A stretch of DNA of 64,000 nucleotides from Hoeflea_A sp040932035 (GTDB lineage: Bacteria > Pseudomonadota > Alphaproteobacteria > Rhizobiales > Rhizobiaceae), in NCBI RefSeq assembly GCF_040932035.1, contig NZ_JBFRBB010000004.1, positions 434,001-498,000 of the forward strand. The letters run 5' to 3'. Positions 53,247 to 61,717 of the stretch are shown in pieces (position 1 is the stretch's first letter; each line of letters starts with the position of its first letter). The notes under the pieces are model-generated. The model was not told the DNA's origin. It did no database searches and saw only the letters and a program-made list of their open reading frames with translations. The translations under genes and the position numbers were made by a program.

Positions 53247-54431
53247 TCAGCCCATGCAGCCATAGGCCGCATCGACCAGCGCCTGCCCGCGCTCATTGAG
53301 CAGGATGCCGCCGCCGAGCTTGTTCATGGTGTAGCCGAAGGCGAGGCCCCGGTCGCGGTCGGCAAAGCCGATGCTGCCGCCCATGCCGACATGGCCGAAC
53401 GCATGCCGGCCAATGATAACGGAGCTTCCGGGCGGCAGGCTGCTATTGTCCATCGACAGCATGAAACCCTGGCCGAAGCGCGTCGGGATGAGCAGGGTTT
53501 CGTCACGATCGGTCTCGGTGGAAACGCGTGACATGTCGTCTATGCGCTCCTGCGACAGCACGGATCCGCTGCCTGCAAGCGGCCTGTACATATCCGCCAG
53601 CGCCCTGGCGTTTGCTATTCCGCCTGCGCCGCCGATCTCGGCCGCGTGGGCCAGGCCGCTGTTGGGATCGTGGCCGCCATTGTTCATATAGGACAGATGC
53701 GAGATCGATGTCGGCGCACCGACCAGCGCCATGATGAACTCTGTCAGCTGCGTGTCGGGACCGGGTTTGTAAAGGATGATCGGCGCGATTTGCTTGGTCG
53801 TCGTCGCCGGCAACCCGATCTGAAAATCAAGGCCCAGCGGGACGGCAAACTCGTCCCTGAAAAAGGCACCGAGCGATTTGCCCGAAACACGCCGCACAAG
53901 CTCTCCGACGGTCCAGCCGAATGAGGTCATGTGATAACCGGATTTGGTACCCGGACGCCAGAAGGGCTCTTCCTCGGCAAGGCGCCCGGTCATGTAATCC
54001 CAGTCGTAAAAGGCACCCTGCTTCAGCGGCTCGCGCAGGGCAGGCACGCCGGCGGAGTGATTGAGCATCATGAGGACCGTCGCGTCCTCCTTGCCGGCCT
54101 GGGCAAATTCCGGCCAGTAGCGTGAAACTTTTGCGTCGAGATCCAGGGCCCCGCGATCGACCAGCAATTGTGCGCATAACGCGGTCGCCGCCTTGGTGCA
54201 GGAAAAGACCACCGAAACGGTGTCCCTGTCCCACGGTTTCTGCCTGTCGCGGTCGCAATGGCCGCCCCAAAGGTCGACCGCAATCCGGTCGCCCACATGG
54301 ATGCACACGCTCGCGCCCACCTCGCCATGGACTTCGAAGTTGTTTAGAAATGCGTCGAGAACCGGCTGAAACGCAGGGTCGCAAAAGCCCTCGACGCGGG
54401 CGTTTGCGCCAATCGCTCGCGTTACATTCAT
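53247..54431 (-). CDS. Beta-lactamase-fold serine hydrolase (class C-like esterase)
   Basis: The 394-residue protein has the penicillin-binding/beta-lactamase fold. The S-x-x-K nucleophile pair is in VVFSCTKAATAL (Ser77 and Lys80), and a Tyr that may be the third catalytic residue lies in TKSGYHMTSFGWTVGEL. The FGHVGMGGSIGFADRD segment occupies the KTG-like third motif position. There is no signal peptide, which argues against a resistance enzyme and for an EstB-type cytoplasmic esterase. It overlaps the monooxygenase stop (ATGA), so it is translated with it. The likely job is hydrolysis of the ester or lactone made by that enzyme. Confidence 0.85.
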   Translation of the reverse strand: MNVTRAIGANARVEGFCDPAFQPVLDAFLNNFEVHGEVGASVCIHVGDRIAVDLWGGHCDRDRQKPWDRDTVSVVFSCTKAATALCAQLLVDRGALDLDAKVSRYWPEFAQAGKEDATVLMMLNHSAGVPALREPLKQGAFYDWDYMTGRLAEEEPFWRPGTKSGYHMTSFGWTVGELVRRVSGKSLGAFFRDEFAVPLGLDFQIGLPATTTKQIAPIILYKPGPDTQLTEFIMALVGAPTSISHLSYMNNGGHDPNSGLAHAAEIGGAGGIANARALADMYRPLAGSGSVLSQERIDDMSRVSTETDRDETLLIPTRFGQGFMLSMDNSSLPPGSSVIIGRHAFGHVGMGGSIGFADRDRGLAFGYTMNKLGGGILLNERGQALVDAAYGCMG

Positions 54432-55939
54432 TGAGCCGCCTCAAGCGTTTTGGATGCCTGTTTGGCGGGGGCCGTGAAGTGGATGTGCCTGCGGTCGACA
54501 CGGCGCATCTGCCTGCGGAACGCGCGCGCATTGTGAGGGTAGAGCGTTTCGATACTGCCGTCCGATTTACGGTACCAGCTCTGGCAGCCCGACGCCCATA
54601 CGGTGTCCGGAAATGTCGACTGGAGCTGCCGATTGTAGGCGGCGGTCGCATCCATCGTTACCGACACGGTCTTGTTCTTTCCGGCTTTTTTGATGCACTT
54701 CATGATCCATCCCACCGTTTGTTCGATCATGAAGACGACCGATGTGGTGCCGACGCCGGTATTGGGGCCGGTCACCATGAAATAGTTTGGAAAGCCCGGT
54801 ACCATGACGCCGCGATAGGCTTCCGCGCCATCCTTCCATGCCTGGCGCAGCGACAGTCCGCCCGCACCGGAAATATCGATACTGTAAAGGTGGCCTTCAA
54901 GGTCGAATCCGGTCGCGTAGACAATGGCATCAAATGATCTTGCATTGCCTTCGACGCCGACAATGCCGGATTCGGTCATATGGTCGATCGGTTCAGTAAC
55001 AAGTTCGACATTGTCGCGGTTGAGCGCGTCAAAGAAATCGTCCGATATCAGGATGCGCTTGCAACCCATCTCATAGGTCGGCACCATGGCGGCGCGCGTT
55101 TTCCGGCCCCTGGTCATAACCTTGATATAGCGCTTTGCCTCTTCCGCCCGCTTGGCTCGGAAGCTCTCGCGCATGACAATCGGGTAAAGCAGCAGTTCCA
55201 GCCGGTAGAAGATCAGCTGACGATGCAGCCAGGTAAGAATCGGGAATCGCGCAAAAAGCCGTTTCCAGCGATCCGGATAGGCAAAGTCTTTGCGTGGCAC
55301 GATGTAGTTCGGTGTGCGCTGGTAAAGGCTCACGGAACGGGCAAGTGGCGCAATGGCGGGCAATACCTGAATAGCGCTGGCAGCGCTGCCGATGATCGCA
55401 ATGTCTTTGCCGACCGGATCAAATGCGCTGTCCCAGTTTGCAGTGTGCATGGCGGTGCCGGCGAATCGGTCCGCGCCATCAAACTCTGGCGTCTTCGGCT
55501 GGTGCAGCCCGCCGGACCCGTTGATGACGAACCGTGAGCGCACGCTTTCGCCGTCTTCGAATACCGTATGCCAGGTCGCCGATCCCTCATCAAATGCCAT
55601 CGAATGGACCTTCCGTCCAAGATGGAGGTGCGGACGAAGCCCGTATTTGTCGACGCAATGTTCGATGTAGGACTGGATTTCCGGTTGCGGTGAAAACAAC
55701 CGCGTCCAGTTCGGGTTGGGCTCGAATGAAAAACAGTAGAAATGGGACGGGATATCGCAGGCGGCGCCCGGATAGGTATTGTTCCACCAGGTTCCGCCAA
55801 CGCCATCGGCCTTTTCATAGATGCGGATATTGTTTATCCCGGCCTGCTTCAGTTTGATCGCCGCGCAGACGCCGGCAAATCCCGCGCCGATGATCAGCAC
55901 GTCCAGCAATTCGTCGTCGGCCATTACGGTCTCATTCAT
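54428..55939 (-). CDS. Type I Baeyer-Villiger monooxygenase (FAD, NADPH)
   Basis: The 503-residue flavoenzyme shows every mark of type I BVMOs: the FAD Rossmann motif IIGAGFAG (residues 16-23), the sequence GVGGTWWNNTYPGAACDIPS, the fingerprint FAGTAMHTANWD (residues 159-170, pattern F-x-G-x3-H-x3-W-D) and a second dinucleotide motif at IIGSAASA (182-189). These enzymes insert one oxygen next to a ketone to give an ester or lactone. The substrate is unknown; sequence alone does not separate cyclic, linear or steroid ketone users. ATG 55939 overlaps the SDR stop (ATGA) and excludes a longer, out-of-family upstream stretch. Confidence 0.93.
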   Translation of the reverse strand: MNETVMADDELLDVLIIGAGFAGVCAAIKLKQAGINNIRIYEKADGVGGTWWNNTYPGAACDIPSHFYCFSFEPNPNWTRLFSPQPEIQSYIEHCVDKYGLRPHLHLGRKVHSMAFDEGSATWHTVFEDGESVRSRFVINGSGGLHQPKTPEFDGADRFAGTAMHTANWDSAFDPVGKDIAIIGSAASAIQVLPAIAPLARSVSLYQRTPNYIVPRKDFAYPDRWKRLFARFPILTWLHRQLIFYRLELLLYPIVMRESFRAKRAEEAKRYIKVMTRGRKTRAAMVPTYEMGCKRILISDDFFDALNRDNVELVTEPIDHMTESGIVGVEGNARSFDAIVYATGFDLEGHLYSIDISGAGGLSLRQAWKDGAEAYRGVMVPGFPNYFMVTGPNTGVGTTSVVFMIEQTVGWIMKCIKKAGKNKTVSVTMDATAAYNRQLQSTFPDTVWASGCQSWYRKSDGSIETLYPHNARAFRRQMRRVDRRHIHFTAPAKQASKTLEAAQ

Positions 55940-56778
55940 GCGTATTTGAACCTGAAATCGGCAGCGCAGGCAGCATAGTCGGCCTTGATCATATCCGCCC
56001 GTGCATCGATGGCGGGCAGCATTTCGGGATGGGTGAAAATGTAGAACCTTTCCGCTCTGATGCAATCCACAACCCAGTCGCCCACAATATCCGGATCAAT
56101 ACCGGATTCAACCGCTGCGGCTGCCTGCGAATAGGTAAGCGCGTCGGTGCTGGTAGATTCATAGTCTGCGGCCGATGGTCGTTTCAGTGAAGCCTTGTGA
56201 ATGTTGGTGCGCACCCAGCCCGGGCAGAGCACGCTGACACCGATCCCGTCATCGGCGAGTTCCTGGCGCATTGTTTCGGAATAGCCGACGACCGCGAATT
56301 TTGTTGCGTTGTAGGGACCGAGGTTCTTTGCTGCCCAATGGCCGGCCATGGACGCTGTATTGACGAAATGGCCGCCTTCGCCCTGGCAACGTATCAGTGG
56401 TGTAAATATTTCGACACCATGCACCACGCCCATGAGATTGATGTCGACGATCCAGCGCCAGTCTTCAAGAGAAACGGCGCCGGTCCGGCCGCCAAGGCTG
56501 ACACCGGCATTGTTGATGACGATATGAACTTTGCCAAAACAGTCGAGCGTACGCTGTGCGGCCATTTCAACGTCTTCGGCCTTGGCGACGTCACATGCCA
56601 CCGTCGCTACATTTGCCTCCATTTGCTCCAGGTCGGCTCTGGCGGCTGCGAGTTGGTCTTCGTCCACATCAGCAAGCATGATGTTGGCGCCGTGCCGTGC
56701 CAGGCTGCGGGCCATGGAAAGGCCGATGCCGCCCGCGCCTCCGGTTATGAACGCCGTCTTGCCACCAAAATTATCCAT
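55936..56778 (-). CDS. Short-chain dehydrogenase/reductase
   Basis: The 280-residue classical SDR has the cofactor motif TGGAGGIG (residues 13-20), the acid in LADVD (favouring NAD over NADP), NNAG and the catalytic Ser-Tyr-Lys set (NTASMAGHW, then YNATK). It is the first gene of the operon and is transcribed away from the LysR gene. A role oxidising a secondary alcohol to the ketone that the monooxygenase then uses fits its cofactor preference, but this is inference. The ATG lies 94 bases from the LysR start. Confidence 0.9.
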   Translation of the reverse strand: MDNFGGKTAFITGGAGGIGLSMARSLARHGANIMLADVDEDQLAAARADLEQMEANVATVACDVAKAEDVEMAAQRTLDCFGKVHIVINNAGVSLGGRTGAVSLEDWRWIVDINLMGVVHGVEIFTPLIRCQGEGGHFVNTASMAGHWAAKNLGPYNATKFAVVGYSETMRQELADDGIGVSVLCPGWVRTNIHKASLKRPSAADYESTSTDALTYSQAAAAVESGIDPDIVGDWVVDCIRAERFYIFTHPEMLPAIDARADMIKADYAACAADFRFKYA

Positions 56779-56815
56779 CTTGTGTCGCCTCTACCACTTT
56801 GGTTGTACTTGCCTG

Positions 56816-56845
56816 TTCTTGATTAACCTGCAAAAAATGCAAGAA
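56816..56845. promoter_or_regulatory. Candidate LysR operator between the SDR and lysR genes
   Basis: TTCTTG (56816-56821) and CAAGAA (56840-56845) form an inverted repeat with an 18-base spacer in the middle of the 94-bp divergent region. The inner TGCAAAAAATGCA adds further symmetry. Position and size suit binding by the adjacent LysR-family regulator. Confidence 0.45.
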
Positions 56846-56872
56846 AAACTTACCGATTCTCAGGGATAATCT

Positions 56873-57820
56873 ATGGAACGACTCAGTCATTTGCGTCAGC
56901 TCCTGGCGCTTGCCGAAACCGGAAACTACCGCAAGGCAGGCGAGCAACTGGGTATTTCGCATTCTGCAGTCAGCCAGACCATTGCCAAGATGGAAAAGGT
57001 ATACGGCGTCGAATTGTTCAGCCGGCTGAGCAATGAAACGGTGCCGACAGCATATGGTTTGCGGATAATCGAATTTGCCGAGGCCGCTGTCAATGAGATG
57101 GATCGCGCCACCCGCGACATACAGCTGATGCAGAACCTCGAGAGCGGCGGTTTGGTGATCGGCGTTGATCCGAATGTCTGCGAAAGTGTTCTGGCGCCAC
57201 CGCTTGCAAATCTCATGAACACCCATCCGAAATTGAAATTCCGGGTGGAAATCTGCGCCTGGCACCAGGCAAACGAACGATTGCAGAAAAAGGTGATCGA
57301 TCTTTATCTTGGAATGCAGCCCGACCGGCTATCCGGCGGCATCCACCGCGTCGATCTGCCGGTTCAGCCGCCGGTAATCGTCTGTCGCAGCGCACACCCT
57401 CTGGCCGGACGCACCGGATTGACGGTGAGCGATGCCAGCCGGTATCCCTTCATAGGAGGCGATGTTCCGGACTGGTTCCTGAAACGGATACTGTCCGCTT
57501 ATCCTGATGAATTCGGATCCATTGAAACGCTGCGGTCAATTTTCCTGACGTCGCAGGATCTCGGGCTTTTGCGTCGCTTGCTGTATTTGACCGATGCCAT
57601 CGCGCTGAAACCGAAATCGCTTGTTCAGGAAGGGCTCGACACAGGACAGCTGACACGGCTCGATATCGAAGGATTCCCGATCGATTCGGCAATACCCGGC
57701 ATCATTGCGCACCTCGAGGGCCATGCACTGCCGCCATCGGCAAATCGGCTGATCATGGAAATCGAGCAGTTCGTGCTCGAAACAGGCCAACCGGATCCGG
57801 ACACCGGCCGGAACTCATGA
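56873..57820 (+). CDS. LysR-family transcriptional regulator
   Basis: The 315-residue protein has an amino-terminal winged helix-turn-helix (LRQLLALAETGNYRKAGEQL, then GISHSAVSQTIAKMEKVYGV) and a substrate-binding domain of the periplasmic-binding fold (about residues 90-300). It is divergent from the SDR-monooxygenase-hydrolase operon and most likely controls it, a common LysR arrangement. It overlaps the 3' end of the acyl-CoA synthetase gene by six bases, tail to tail. The inducer is unknown. Confidence 0.92.
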   Translation: MERLSHLRQLLALAETGNYRKAGEQLGISHSAVSQTIAKMEKVYGVELFSRLSNETVPTAYGLRIIEFAEAAVNEMDRATRDIQLMQNLESGGLVIGVDPNVCESVLAPPLANLMNTHPKLKFRVEICAWHQANERLQKKVIDLYLGMQPDRLSGGIHRVDLPVQPPVIVCRSAHPLAGRTGLTVSDASRYPFIGGDVPDWFLKRILSAYPDEFGSIETLRSIFLTSQDLGLLRRLLYLTDAIALKPKSLVQEGLDTGQLTRLDIEGFPIDSAIPGIIAHLEGHALPPSANRLIMEIEQFVLETGQPDPDTGRNS

Positions 57821-59380
57821 TTTCAGGCCGAGTTGTTGCGGTATCGTCTGTCTCAACTCGAATTTCAGGACTTTGCCCGTGGCATTGCGGGGCAGGGCCT
57901 CAACTATGGTCAGGTGCGCCGGATGCTTGTATTTTGCCAGCCGATCTTCGCAATGGTCGATCAATTCGGCCAGCTCGAGTTCAAAGCCCGGCTTGAGTGC
58001 CACGACGGCGCAGCCAATCTCTCCCCACTGCTCGTCAAAGACACCGATGACGGCGACCTCTGCAATCGCGTCGATACCGTATAGGACACCCTCGATCTCG
58101 GCGGGATAGACGTTCTCCCCACCGGAGATGTACATGTCCTTCAACCGGTCCTCGATATAAAAATATCCTTCCGCATCCCTTGTGCCGATGTCTCCTGTTT
58201 TGAACCAGCCGCCGCTAAAGGCGTCCTCCGTGGCTTCCGGTCGGCCCCAATAGCCAGGCGTGACCACAGCACCGCGCATCCAGATTTCGCCTGTCTCTCC
58301 GTCACGCGCCTCCGTGTGTTCGTCCTTCATGATTTTCATTCGGCTGTGCATCAGCGGTTTGCCGGCCGAGCCGGGCTTGCGGGCGACATCCTCGCTTGCC
58401 AGCAGGCAGCCCTGGCCCGCTGTTTCCGTAAGTCCGTAGCCTTCCTGCAGCACCACACCGCGCTCCGCCCACCAGGAAACAAGCGGCGGCGGCACTGTTT
58501 CCGCGCCCGAAACCGCAATGACAAGCCGGGAGAAATCCGTTGTTTCGGCATCCGGGTGCTGGCGAAGGACGTTGAAAGCCGATGGCACAGCGAAGAAGTG
58601 GGTCACGCCAAGCGCTTGATCTCCAATGGCTGCGAGCACGGCTCCGGGTTCGAAGCTGCGCATTACGACCGTTGTTGCACCGATAAAGAGCGCCGGAAGA
58701 CAGCTGACATTCATGGCCGCAATATGAAAGAGCGGCATGACGGCAAGGGAAACGCTTGAGCGGCTGTTGTTACCGGGCCCGGCTCCGGCCGTTGCAGAAA
58801 AGGCAAGCATGCCGTGGGTGATGATCACGCCCTTCGGCTTTCCCGTCGTGCCTGACGAATACATAAGCATGCACTGGGCATTCAGCGGCTGCGGGGTCCG
58901 TTCGTCAATACTGGCTGGTGCGTCCGCAATCGCCCGTTCATAAGCGCTGTCACTGCCGTCGCCTTTAGTCTCGATCCAGTGGTCTACACTGGTGCGCTGC
59001 TGCAGTTCGGCAAGCACCTCCGGCAGTGCTCCGTCGTGAATAATGACACGCGGCGATGAGTCTTCGACAATGAATTCAAGCTCGGACGCGGTGAGGCGGA
59101 AATTCAACGCCAGAACGATGCCGCCGAGGCGCCAGGTGGCGAAGGCAAGTTCCAGTATATCTGTGGTATTGAGGGCCAGAAACCCGACCCGGTCGCCTTG
59201 TCTTATTCCAATGTGTTTGAGATGCGCGGCCAGCCTGCCAACCCGATTGTCCACCTGTGCATAGCTCAGACGCCGGCCGCTTGGCAGCTCGATCATCGCC
59301 GTTTTGTCGGGAGTTGCGGCTGCGTGGTGGGCTATCCAGTCAACAGCTTCGTAGTCTGTCTGTATGTAACCGTCACTCAT
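57815..59380 (-). CDS. Acyl-CoA synthetase (AMP-forming)
   Basis: The 521-residue ANL-superfamily ligase activates a carboxylic acid as the acyl-AMP and then the acyl-CoA. The P-loop motif MYSSGTTGKPKG (about residues 170-181), the A5 motif GYGLTETAGQG and the A8 hinge with DRLKDMYISGGENVYPAEIE are complete. It resembles medium/long-chain FadD-like and cyclohexanecarboxylate-type ligases, but the substrate cannot be inferred. Next to the Baeyer-Villiger operon and its regulator, it could activate the acid released by the hydrolase. ATG 59380 was chosen over an upstream frame. Confidence 0.92.
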   Translation of the reverse strand: MSDGYIQTDYEAVDWIAHHAAATPDKTAMIELPSGRRLSYAQVDNRVGRLAAHLKHIGIRQGDRVGFLALNTTDILELAFATWRLGGIVLALNFRLTASELEFIVEDSSPRVIIHDGALPEVLAELQQRTSVDHWIETKGDGSDSAYERAIADAPASIDERTPQPLNAQCMLMYSSGTTGKPKGVIITHGMLAFSATAGAGPGNNSRSSVSLAVMPLFHIAAMNVSCLPALFIGATTVVMRSFEPGAVLAAIGDQALGVTHFFAVPSAFNVLRQHPDAETTDFSRLVIAVSGAETVPPPLVSWWAERGVVLQEGYGLTETAGQGCLLASEDVARKPGSAGKPLMHSRMKIMKDEHTEARDGETGEIWMRGAVVTPGYWGRPEATEDAFSGGWFKTGDIGTRDAEGYFYIEDRLKDMYISGGENVYPAEIEGVLYGIDAIAEVAVIGVFDEQWGEIGCAVVALKPGFELELAELIDHCEDRLAKYKHPAHLTIVEALPRNATGKVLKFELRQTIPQQLGLKS

Positions 59381-59476
59381 GCACCAACCTCCGCCACCGG
59401 CTGACGATAAACCGTTTGGTTGCCAGTGCACAAGCAGAGCTGTCCGCAAAACGGAACCGGTGTTTCCGTTATCGCG

Positions 59477-60052
59477 TCAGCTGATTACCAGCGAGACGAG
59501 AACAAAAACGAATTCCGATATGACCAGCAGAATAAGCGCCAGCAGACCGTCGCCATCCAACGCAACACGATAAACGCGCCATGTGATAACCAGCGAAACC
59601 AGGACGACGATCAGCAAAAGAGGCGCTGCCGCGCCTTGCGATCCAACAGCGCCGAGTGAAACGAGCGTCACTGCGGCGGTGGCATAAGATAGCGGCAAAG
59701 ACAGCCAGTTCCCGGCGACCACCCACTGAACGAAACGGTCGGAGATGCCAAGCGGACGCGCGGCAATTGCCACGGCACAAATTGCGGCGATCACCCCAGC
59801 TACATCCGAGACCGCTGCCCTGAGGAAAAAGCCTGCGCCGAGTTCGATATCGGGACTGCTGGCAAGGAGGCTGTTACGTTCCGACATCCAGAAGACGCCA
59901 TAGGCGGGAAGTGAAAATGCGAACGCCCAGAACGAGCGCCAGAAGCCGCGCCACGACAGGTCGAGATAATTCAATCCCTCCGTCTCGCCGCGCACCATCT
60001 TGACGACGCCCGTCAGATAGGCGGCCACCTCATTGAGTGACGGTATAGTCAC
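59477..60052 (-). CDS. Conserved hypothetical integral membrane protein
   Basis: I do not recognise a characterised family. The 191-residue protein has about four or five hydrophobic helices (for example FWAFAFSLPAYGVFWM, VAGVIAAICAVAIAA, AAAPLLLIVVLVSLVITW and LLALILLVISEFVFVLVSLV) with few charged residues between. Translation begins at GTG 60052, overlapping the dapE stop as GTGA, so it is made together with the lysine-pathway enzyme. Similar small membrane proteins follow dapE in other rhizobia, as far as I recall, with no known role. Confidence 0.75.
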   Translation of the reverse strand: MTIPSLNEVAAYLTGVVKMVRGETEGLNYLDLSWRGFWRSFWAFAFSLPAYGVFWMSERNSLLASSPDIELGAGFFLRAAVSDVAGVIAAICAVAIAARPLGISDRFVQWVVAGNWLSLPLSYATAAVTLVSLGAVGSQGAAAPLLLIVVLVSLVITWRVYRVALDGDGLLALILLVISEFVFVLVSLVIS

Positions 60053-61227
60053 CGGTCAAACCAGCGTTGGAGGAATTCCTCATAGATGCCGGTCAGCCCT
60101 TCCAGGTCTGAAAGCGCCACGCGCTCGTCCACCATGTGCATGGTCTGTCCGACAAGGCCGAATTCCACAACCGGACAATAGTTCTTGATAAAGCGGGCAT
60201 CGGACGTCCCGCCAGTGGTCGATAGCTCCGGTTTGCGGCCCGTACGCGCCTCCACGGCGGCAGAAAGGGTGTCGATCAGCGCTTCGTCGCGGGTCAGGAA
60301 GACGGGAGCCGGGCGCTCCCGCCAGCTAATCTCGTAGGCGGCCTTGTCGCGGCCCGGCCGGAACCGGTCGTTCCCGGAAGCAGCGTCGAGACGGTTGATG
60401 ATCTCTGCCTTCAGCGTGTCCGCCGACCAGCAATCGTTGAAACGTACATTGAAAGACGCGGTGGCTTTCGCCGGAATCACATTGACCGCCGGATTGCCTA
60501 TATCAACCGTTGTGATTTCCAGATTGGTCGGGGGAAACCTGTCGGTTCCCGCGTCAAAGGGCGGATCGATCAGGCATTCGAGCATCGGCAGCAGGGCGCC
60601 GACGGGGTTATCGGCCAGATGCGGATAGGCGACATGCCCCTGCACGCCGTGCACAAGGATGGACCCGGCTAGCGATCCGCGCCGGCCGATCTTGATCATA
60701 TCGCCCAGAGCGTTGGGGTTTGTCGGTTCACCGACAATGCATCCGTCCCAGCTTTCCCCTTTTTGCGCTGCCCATTCGACCAGCTTGACCGTGCCATTGA
60801 TCGCCGCAGCCTCCTCGTCTCCGGTAATCAGCAGCGAAATGGAGCCATCCGGCTGTCCGTGGTTTTCGATATGACGCGCGACTGCAGCGGCAAAGCAGGC
60901 AATGCCGCCCTTCATGTCGACAGCTCCGCGGCCATACATTTCGCCACCGGCAATCTTTGCACCAAATGGCGGATGCGACCAATCGTCGGGATCTCCGGCC
61001 GGAACCACATCCGTATGGCCGGCGAACATGATATGCGGCCCCCTGGTTCCGAGCCGCGCATAAAGATTGTCGACCGGTTCGGTGCCGTCTTCCTCAAATG
61101 TGATGCGCTCCACCGCGAATCCAAGCGGCCTGAGTATGTTTTCAAGCACACCGAGCGCGCCGTCATCCTTCGGAGTGACGGAGGCGCAATGGATGAGGGC
61201 GGACAGATTTGCGATAGGATCGGTCAT
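60049..61227 (-). CDS. dapE: Succinyl-diaminopimelate desuccinylase
   Basis: The 392-residue M20-family metalloenzyme releases succinate from N-succinyl-LL-diaminopimelate in lysine and peptidoglycan synthesis. Metal ligands are in FAGHTDVVPAGD and YGRGAVDMKGG, the catalytic Glu pair is in ITGDEEAAAING, and STTGGTSDARFIKNY is the DapE signature. It lies downstream of dapD with a DUF805 gene between, and its stop overlaps the next membrane-protein gene. Confidence 0.97.
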   Translation of the reverse strand: MTDPIANLSALIHCASVTPKDDGALGVLENILRPLGFAVERITFEEDGTEPVDNLYARLGTRGPHIMFAGHTDVVPAGDPDDWSHPPFGAKIAGGEMYGRGAVDMKGGIACFAAAVARHIENHGQPDGSISLLITGDEEAAAINGTVKLVEWAAQKGESWDGCIVGEPTNPNALGDMIKIGRRGSLAGSILVHGVQGHVAYPHLADNPVGALLPMLECLIDPPFDAGTDRFPPTNLEITTVDIGNPAVNVIPAKATASFNVRFNDCWSADTLKAEIINRLDAASGNDRFRPGRDKAAYEISWRERPAPVFLTRDEALIDTLSAAVEARTGRKPELSTTGGTSDARFIKNYCPVVEFGLVGQTMHMVDERVALSDLEGLTGIYEEFLQRWFDR

Positions 61228-61311
61228 GTCCGAGGCTTAGACAAATCGGCGCGCTTTGTCACGGGTGGAAAGAACCGTGATGCTACCAAATCGTGTGATG
61301 TTGCAACGCAG

Positions 61312-61713
61312 TCAGCTCTTTGGCCGGTTGTACTCGTCGCCGTGGTCGTTAGGCCCGTCAGTGCCTTTCCACACGCACATGACAATGAACGCGATAATGG
61401 ATACGGCGGGCACAAACAGGCACAGTACCACCGGGCCCGGAATATTCATGTCGTGCAGCCGCTTGACCGACATGGCAATGGTCATCCACACCGACACAAG
61501 CGAAAAGCCGGCAAAAACAAGGCTCCAGGCTGCAAATTGTCCGCTTTCTTCCGGATAGGCCACGAGCTGGCTGACAAGAATTCCGAAGATCGCCGTCAAG
61601 AACAGGCTGCCCAGCAGATAGGGCAGCCGGCCGATACGTCCCGACAGGCTGAAGAAAAACCAGCGCATCGACGGCGCGGTCGGATTGTTCTTCGCCTGCG
61701 GGATCTTGTCCAT
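61312..61713 (-). CDS. DUF805 family membrane protein
   Basis: The 133-residue protein has the DUF805 pattern: an aromatic amino start (MRWFFFSLSGRIGRLPYLLG), four hydrophobic helices, and the conserved KRLHDMNIPG motif before the last two helices (about residues 84-93). It is four bases after the dapD stop and precedes dapE. Function is unknown; the family is scattered among bacteria, sometimes linked to phage or cell-envelope genes. The start was set at ATG 61713, immediately after dapD. Confidence 0.85.
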   Translation of the reverse strand: MDKIPQAKNNPTAPSMRWFFFSLSGRIGRLPYLLGSLFLTAIFGILVSQLVAYPEESGQFAAWSLVFAGFSLVSVWMTIAMSVKRLHDMNIPGPVVLCLFVPAVSIIAFIVMCVWKGTDGPNDHGDEYNRPKS

Positions 61714-61717
61714 TTTT

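Noticed and set aside
52309..53265. Plus-strand frame overlapping terC in another phase
   Set aside because: TerC has clear family motifs and helices; the alternative is Arg/His/Pro/Ser-rich and lacks structure.
53247..54431. Antibiotic-resistance beta-lactamase
   Set aside because: No export signal, no clear KTG motif, and operon coupling to a monooxygenase favour an esterase.
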